NCBI GenBank assembly: GCA_009760855.2 | Contig: WPIO01000068.1 | Span: 2,052,877-2,116,876 of the forward strand | Direction: 5' to 3' | DNA length: 64,000 nt | From: Cristatella mucedo | Lineage: Eukaryota; Bryozoa; Phylactolaemata; Cristatellidae | Shown here: positions 60,491 through 64,000 of the stretch, piece after piece | Position numbering within the stretch: the stretch's first letter is position 1 | Layout: every line of letters starts with the position of its first letter | The notes under the pieces: model-generated | The model's database searches: none | What the model was told of the DNA's origin: nothing | What the model saw: the letters and a program-made list of their open reading frames with translations, nothing else | Made by a program: the position numbers and the translations under genes

Positions 60491-60759
60491 ATCTATCGGC
60501 TGGGTTGGGGTGAAAGTGTGGGATGTATCGAACGTATCGAGAAGGTATCTATTGTCACTGTATCGAGAAGGTATCTATTTCCTGTGTAGAGAAAAGGCTA
60601 TCGAGAAGAAGCTTAGAATTTCTGATCGACTATAAATTACAGATTACTGACTAAATGTTATTACCTATTACTATTACTATTACTTATTATTACTTACAGA
60701 TTACAGATTCTCTCAATCTCTGCCTTGCTGTATTTTTACTAGAACATTTTGTAGGTATC

Positions 60760-62340
60760 TCTGAATGCAACTCCACAAAGTCATAAAGACCATGTGTGTG
60801 GGTGTTAAGCAGGAGAGTTTTGTATAGCCCACGCACAGCCTGAGCGGCTTTCGGTAGGCATTCGGTTGCCGACAAACGTCGTCTCACGCAACAAAGGGAA
60901 CGTGTGAAGCATAGCAGAGTCGGGAGAGCAGTCGAGGTAGTGAGTAGCTTGGCAGTAGCTGTTTAGAACCGCTCAAAAGGATGAGTTATAGTCGGCAGTA
61001 GGAGAGTAGTTGTCATCGAGTGAGAATTGGGGAAGCGAGTTTCACAGTCTACGACCTGCAGAGCTCAAGCTGCTGTAGCCAATGTTATAAGCTGAGGAAT
61101 GGAACAGCTTTTTTTTGTCGACATGAGACCTGATGGCGGCAGGAGGCTGCAACTGATGCACCAGTTCAGCTAGGTATGATGGAGGTAAACCGTGGCGGGC
61201 TGTGTGGGCCAGCGTAGGAACTTAGCTCTGAATCCATCGATTAACCAGAATCCATCCTAGCTCTTCTTGGAAAGGAGACACATGCTCAAACCTCTGGTAC
61301 TTAAAGAATAGCTTCGCAGCCATTATCATAGTAAGCTGCACTAGCCTAATAGCTTTCTTTGATAGCCCCGTCAAAAGGCAACTGCTATAATCAAGCCGAG
61401 ACAGAACTAAGAAGCTAGTTGAAGTTTTTACAAGCCACTGTAGAGGACAGCTCCTAACTAAGGTTAGGGGTTGGACGTGAAGGGTAGCTGTATAAGCAGT
61501 CTTTAGAGTGAAGCTTTTCAAATTGTGGCAGCTGTCGAAACGACACTTAATTTCCGAGCACATGGTGATGGTCGCAAAACGGAATTACCTATTACAAGAG
61601 CGGAGCCTTTTAATCCAGCCGCACGCTCAGGGGTCCTATGAGTAGTACTTCAGTTTTATCTTCATTTAAGGTCTGGAAGTTTTCGGACATCCTGGATCGA
61701 ATATCGGCATGGCAGGCATGCAGTTTCTCTGTTGCTGCAGAGGAGGCCGACGCTTGGAATGAAAAATGCAACAAAGTATCGTCAGTATGAAAGCGATAAC
61801 CTATTCTATGGGCCCTAATTACTTCTCCCGGAGGCTGTGTAGACATGGAGAACAGCAATGGACCGATTGAAGACCGTTGAAGGAATCTACAGTGGACCCG
61901 TCTCGTGTGTGAGACCCGACCCCCACACAACACGGATTGAACATGATAAATCAAGTTTGATTTATACAACGTAAAGTCTTCGTCTGCCAGACCCAACTGT
62001 GTTCTCAGTCGTTCAACGAGAACATCGTGAGCGATGGTGTCGAAGGCAGCAGACGGATCTAGCAGGGCTAGGGCAGTGACATTCCCGTCGTCATGGCGTC
62101 GTAAAATGTCATCGTTAACACGGGGGAGAGAAGTTCCAGTGGAGTGCCGCCTCTTTAACTCTGATTTAATTTTTTCTGACCTTACATTCTGTTCAATATG
62201 TTCAGCGAACTGCTTGACAACATTTTTTCAAGAATCTCTCACAAGCAAGGAAGAAGGGAAATTGGGCGATAGTTTAAAAGAATCCCTGTGTGTAATGCCG
62301 GCTTTTTAAGTATGGGTCTAACGATTGCCGATTTCAGGGA
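60760..62340 (-). mobile_element. LINE family 2, reversed, up to the RT core
   Basis: Runs from the 3' end at 60760 to about 62340. The reverse strand carries YRFHTDDTLLHFSF (YADD degraded to HTDD) in the 128-codon frame 61610-61996, and a SSLVLSRLDYSSCLLTGLSK piece at about 61.4 kb. Interrupted by the 525-bp family-1 copy and resuming at 62889-62945. Confidence 0.7.
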
Positions 62341-62357
62341 CTTGCTGACGACCGTTT

Positions 62358-62888
62358 TGTAATAATAATAATAATAATTCACTAAAAATATAAATGAAAA
62401 CGCCCTTAGAGAACTTAGTCTCTCTCTAGGTGCTTCACATTCGCTGCAAAGTGAAATGCAATTGAATGGTAAGTAAAATCATGCTTGAAAAACAAACGAA
62501 ATGAATAATTTGGTTAGAGGTGACATACACAAGGTCAGCATGCAAATGTAGTTAGTGGCAGCATGCACAGTGTCAGCACGCATAAGCACATCAAGGACGA
62601 ATCACAGGAACCCACTAAATGCTCTCCTAAATAGGTGGGTTTTTAGGTTCCTATTAAATGTGGTCAGGTCAGGGGATGTTCTGACGCAGGTCGGGACGGA
62701 GTTCCAGGCTTTCGGAGAATATGAACTAAATGCACGGTCTCCGAAGGATATAAGGTTTGTACGAGGTATTTCTTGACTGTTGGATTCCGAAAAGCGGGTG
62801 GTACGATGCTTGGCCTGATCGGGTAATATATCTGACAGATAGGCTGGAGCCATAGAATGAAGGGACCTAAAAGTGAGCGACAAAACCT
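62358..62888 (-). mobile_element. Short (about 525 bp) 5'-truncated L2-like copy
   Basis: Same extent as the copy at 45112-45637, ending GCGACAAAACC, with an open 93-codon C-terminal ORF fragment (62883 down to 62602). It is inserted in a reverse LINE family 2 copy. The host reads GACCGTTTT on the left and CTCAGAGAAGCATT on the right, continuous in the uninterrupted version at about 4850. Confidence 0.8.
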
Positions 62889-62939
62889 GTCTCAGAGAAG
62901 CATTAAAAATCTTGGTTTCCTGCTAGGACTATGTTGGTC

Positions 62940-63090
62940 CGCTAGTGGGGCCCTAAAAGTGACACAACCTCAAAGTCAATACGCTGCTTGATTTGGAGCC
63001 AGTGCGTCAGGGAGTAGTGGCGTGATGTGGCAATTGTGATGCTCACGAGAGACGAGCCCGGCTGCAGAGTTTTGCGTCAACTATAAGCAC
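62940..63090 (-). mobile_element. L2-like RT C-terminal fragment
   Basis: Reverse of the QRIDFKVLSL..LHWLP..CHITPL segment (GTCAATACGCTGCTTGAT...GGAGCCAGTGC), decayed. Confidence 0.5.
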
Positions 63091-63664
63091 TAAATTACAT
63101 TGCAGTCCATGCATGCATGCATGTGTTCGCTGAACTAGCCATTAGTTTGCTCGGCTCTAGCTAATGTACCTTGCCTACTGCCAGGCAAAGGCTCAAACCT
63201 GCGGCCTGGGTCGTGAAGTGCTCGTATTTTACCTTCAGTCTCTTTCTCCAGTTGAGTCGCTCTTTGTGCTTTGGCAGCAGCACAGCGTTCCCGAGCTTCT
63301 TGTACAGTTGGAGAGTTTTTCTTTATGTGAGGCTTTCAGTTTCGAGTTTCAGTAGTGCTACAATGACCTGCTTCCTTCATGGTGGTGTTGGCTTCCTTCC
63401 TTCATGGAGGATGACTTCCTTCACCGTTGTTCTTTTTGTCTGTGATAGTTACGAATATAATATGTGCTGGCTTATTCTCTTCTCTTCGGATTCATTGCTA
63501 TGAAAGATGTTTTTGGCAGAGATTGAGAGTTCTTTGAAGCTCTCACGACGCATCGACGTTAATTGATGGTAGCATCTCAGTGAGATTGCCTTTAGAAGGG
63601 GAAATTTCAAAACGCAAATATATTCAGACATAGGTAGATTTGCCTCTGAACATCCTTTGCCCCC
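63091..63664. other. Unassigned region
   Basis: No match elsewhere in the window. The overlapping plus-strand frames (63164-63503) are Ser/Phe/Leu-rich with no recognisable domain. Confidence 0.35.
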
Positions 63665-63895
63665 GGATCTTAGCTTAGGTGTAAGATGCTCACTCTTCAG
63701 TACCCGAGGGTTTGAGTCCTGCAGCACAAAATCCCTTTATATCGCTGAACTGGTTTGGCCCAGCATTAAAGGTGCTCTCGCCCCGGGGACCAAGGTGTGG
63801 CTGAGGTCGTGAGCTCGAGCTCCGAGGCACATGTGTGAAGCGCCTGAATAGAGATTAAGTTCTCTTACGGTGCTATAAAATAAGTGGGAAAAATT
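63665..63895 (+). mobile_element. tRNA-headed SINE with L2-like tail
   Basis: The 5' part (63665-63734) looks tRNA-derived. GGATCTT can pair with the AAAATCC at its end (6 of 7 bases). TAGCTTAGGTG resembles an A box and GGGTTTGAGTCC a B box of RNA polymerase III promoters. A central segment of about 100 nt follows (GGCCCAGCATTAAAGGTGCT, CCCCGGGGACCAAGGTGTGG). The last 60 nt (GAAGCGCCTGAATAGAGATTAAGTTCTC) match the 3' end of LINE family 1, as expected for a SINE mobilised by that LINE. Single copy in this window. Confidence 0.55.
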
Positions 63896-64000
63896 GTCGG
63901 CTGAGCCCTTAAGATCTGGGAAGTCAGACGTCTCAGCATTGGCCAGTAAATGGTTTACCGTCTTATAAATCGGTTTTGGGTCTGGTTGGCAGGAATAAAG
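63896..64000 (-). mobile_element. LINE family 2 linker, reversed, running off the window
   Basis: Matches 5120-5230 (GGCTGAGCCC..TCTGGGAAGTCAGAC). The SINE at 63665-63895 lies immediately to its left. Confidence 0.55.

Noticed and set aside
63175-63215. Possible second tRNA-like SINE head on the minus strand (GGTTTGAGCC)
   Set aside because: Only a B-box-like match; no A box at the right distance and no L2-like tail.
63171-63503. 110-codon ORF near the right end
   Set aside because: Low-complexity Ser/Phe/Leu composition, overlapping open frames, no domain and no second copy to test.

Overview
The window is animal (invertebrate) nuclear DNA, moderately AT-rich. It is almost filled with decayed non-LTR retrotransposons and with diverged copies of one duplicated segment. 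Prokaryotic operon structure, long uninterrupted genes and CRISPR are all absent. The phylum cannot be fixed: two L2/CR1-like LINE families, a tRNA-headed SINE and pacifastin-type domains all point to an invertebrate, but to no particular one.

The only host genes I can support are a tandem cluster of very small secreted-peptide genes. Exon 1 (about 162 nt) encodes a signal peptide, a short acidic/Ala-rich pro-part, a Lys-Arg site and the first cysteine. It ends at a conserved GTGAGT donor in phase 2. Exon 2 (about 120 nt) completes a Trp codon, encodes the other cysteines, stops, and ends at a GTAAGT donor. A third exon carries a polypyrimidine/CAG acceptor and an AATAAA signal and is probably 3' UTR. 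The best copy (A3: 46723-46886 + 49696-49777, third exon near 52347) fits the published pacifastin light-chain-domain consensus exactly: C-x9-C-N-x-C-x-C-x2-G-x4-C-T-x3-C. It therefore looks like a single-domain serine-protease inhibitor of about 81 residues.

Layout. Type A genes: A1 (6756/9540/11879) is open but lacks Cys1 and Cys4. A2 (33983/36826/39632) is a pseudogene. A3 is intact apart from a changed AG before exon 3. Type B genes: B1 (20948/23435), B2 (42645/43455) and B3 (56475, exon 1 only) are all pseudogenes. Orphan second exons lie at 31290 and 53948, and orphan third exons at 1031 and 18176. A promoter-only remnant lies at 28180-28535. A2 and A3 are about 12.7 kb apart and share order and intron contents, so they are copies of one segment.

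The rest is mobile DNA. LINE family 1 is L2-like: YADD reverse transcriptase, a 3' hairpin-like end and an (ATT)n tail. Its best copies are at 57588-59275 (one nonsense codon), 21335-23003, 32095-33420, 45112-45637 and 62358-62888. LINE family 2 is older: a 2-kb copy sits in intron 1 of every A gene and another interrupts the upstream region of every B gene. A tRNA-headed SINE with a family-1-like tail lies at 63665-63895. Microsatellites occur mainly in introns and element tails.

All splice sites and gene models were read by eye from comparison of the copies. No transcript or database evidence was available.
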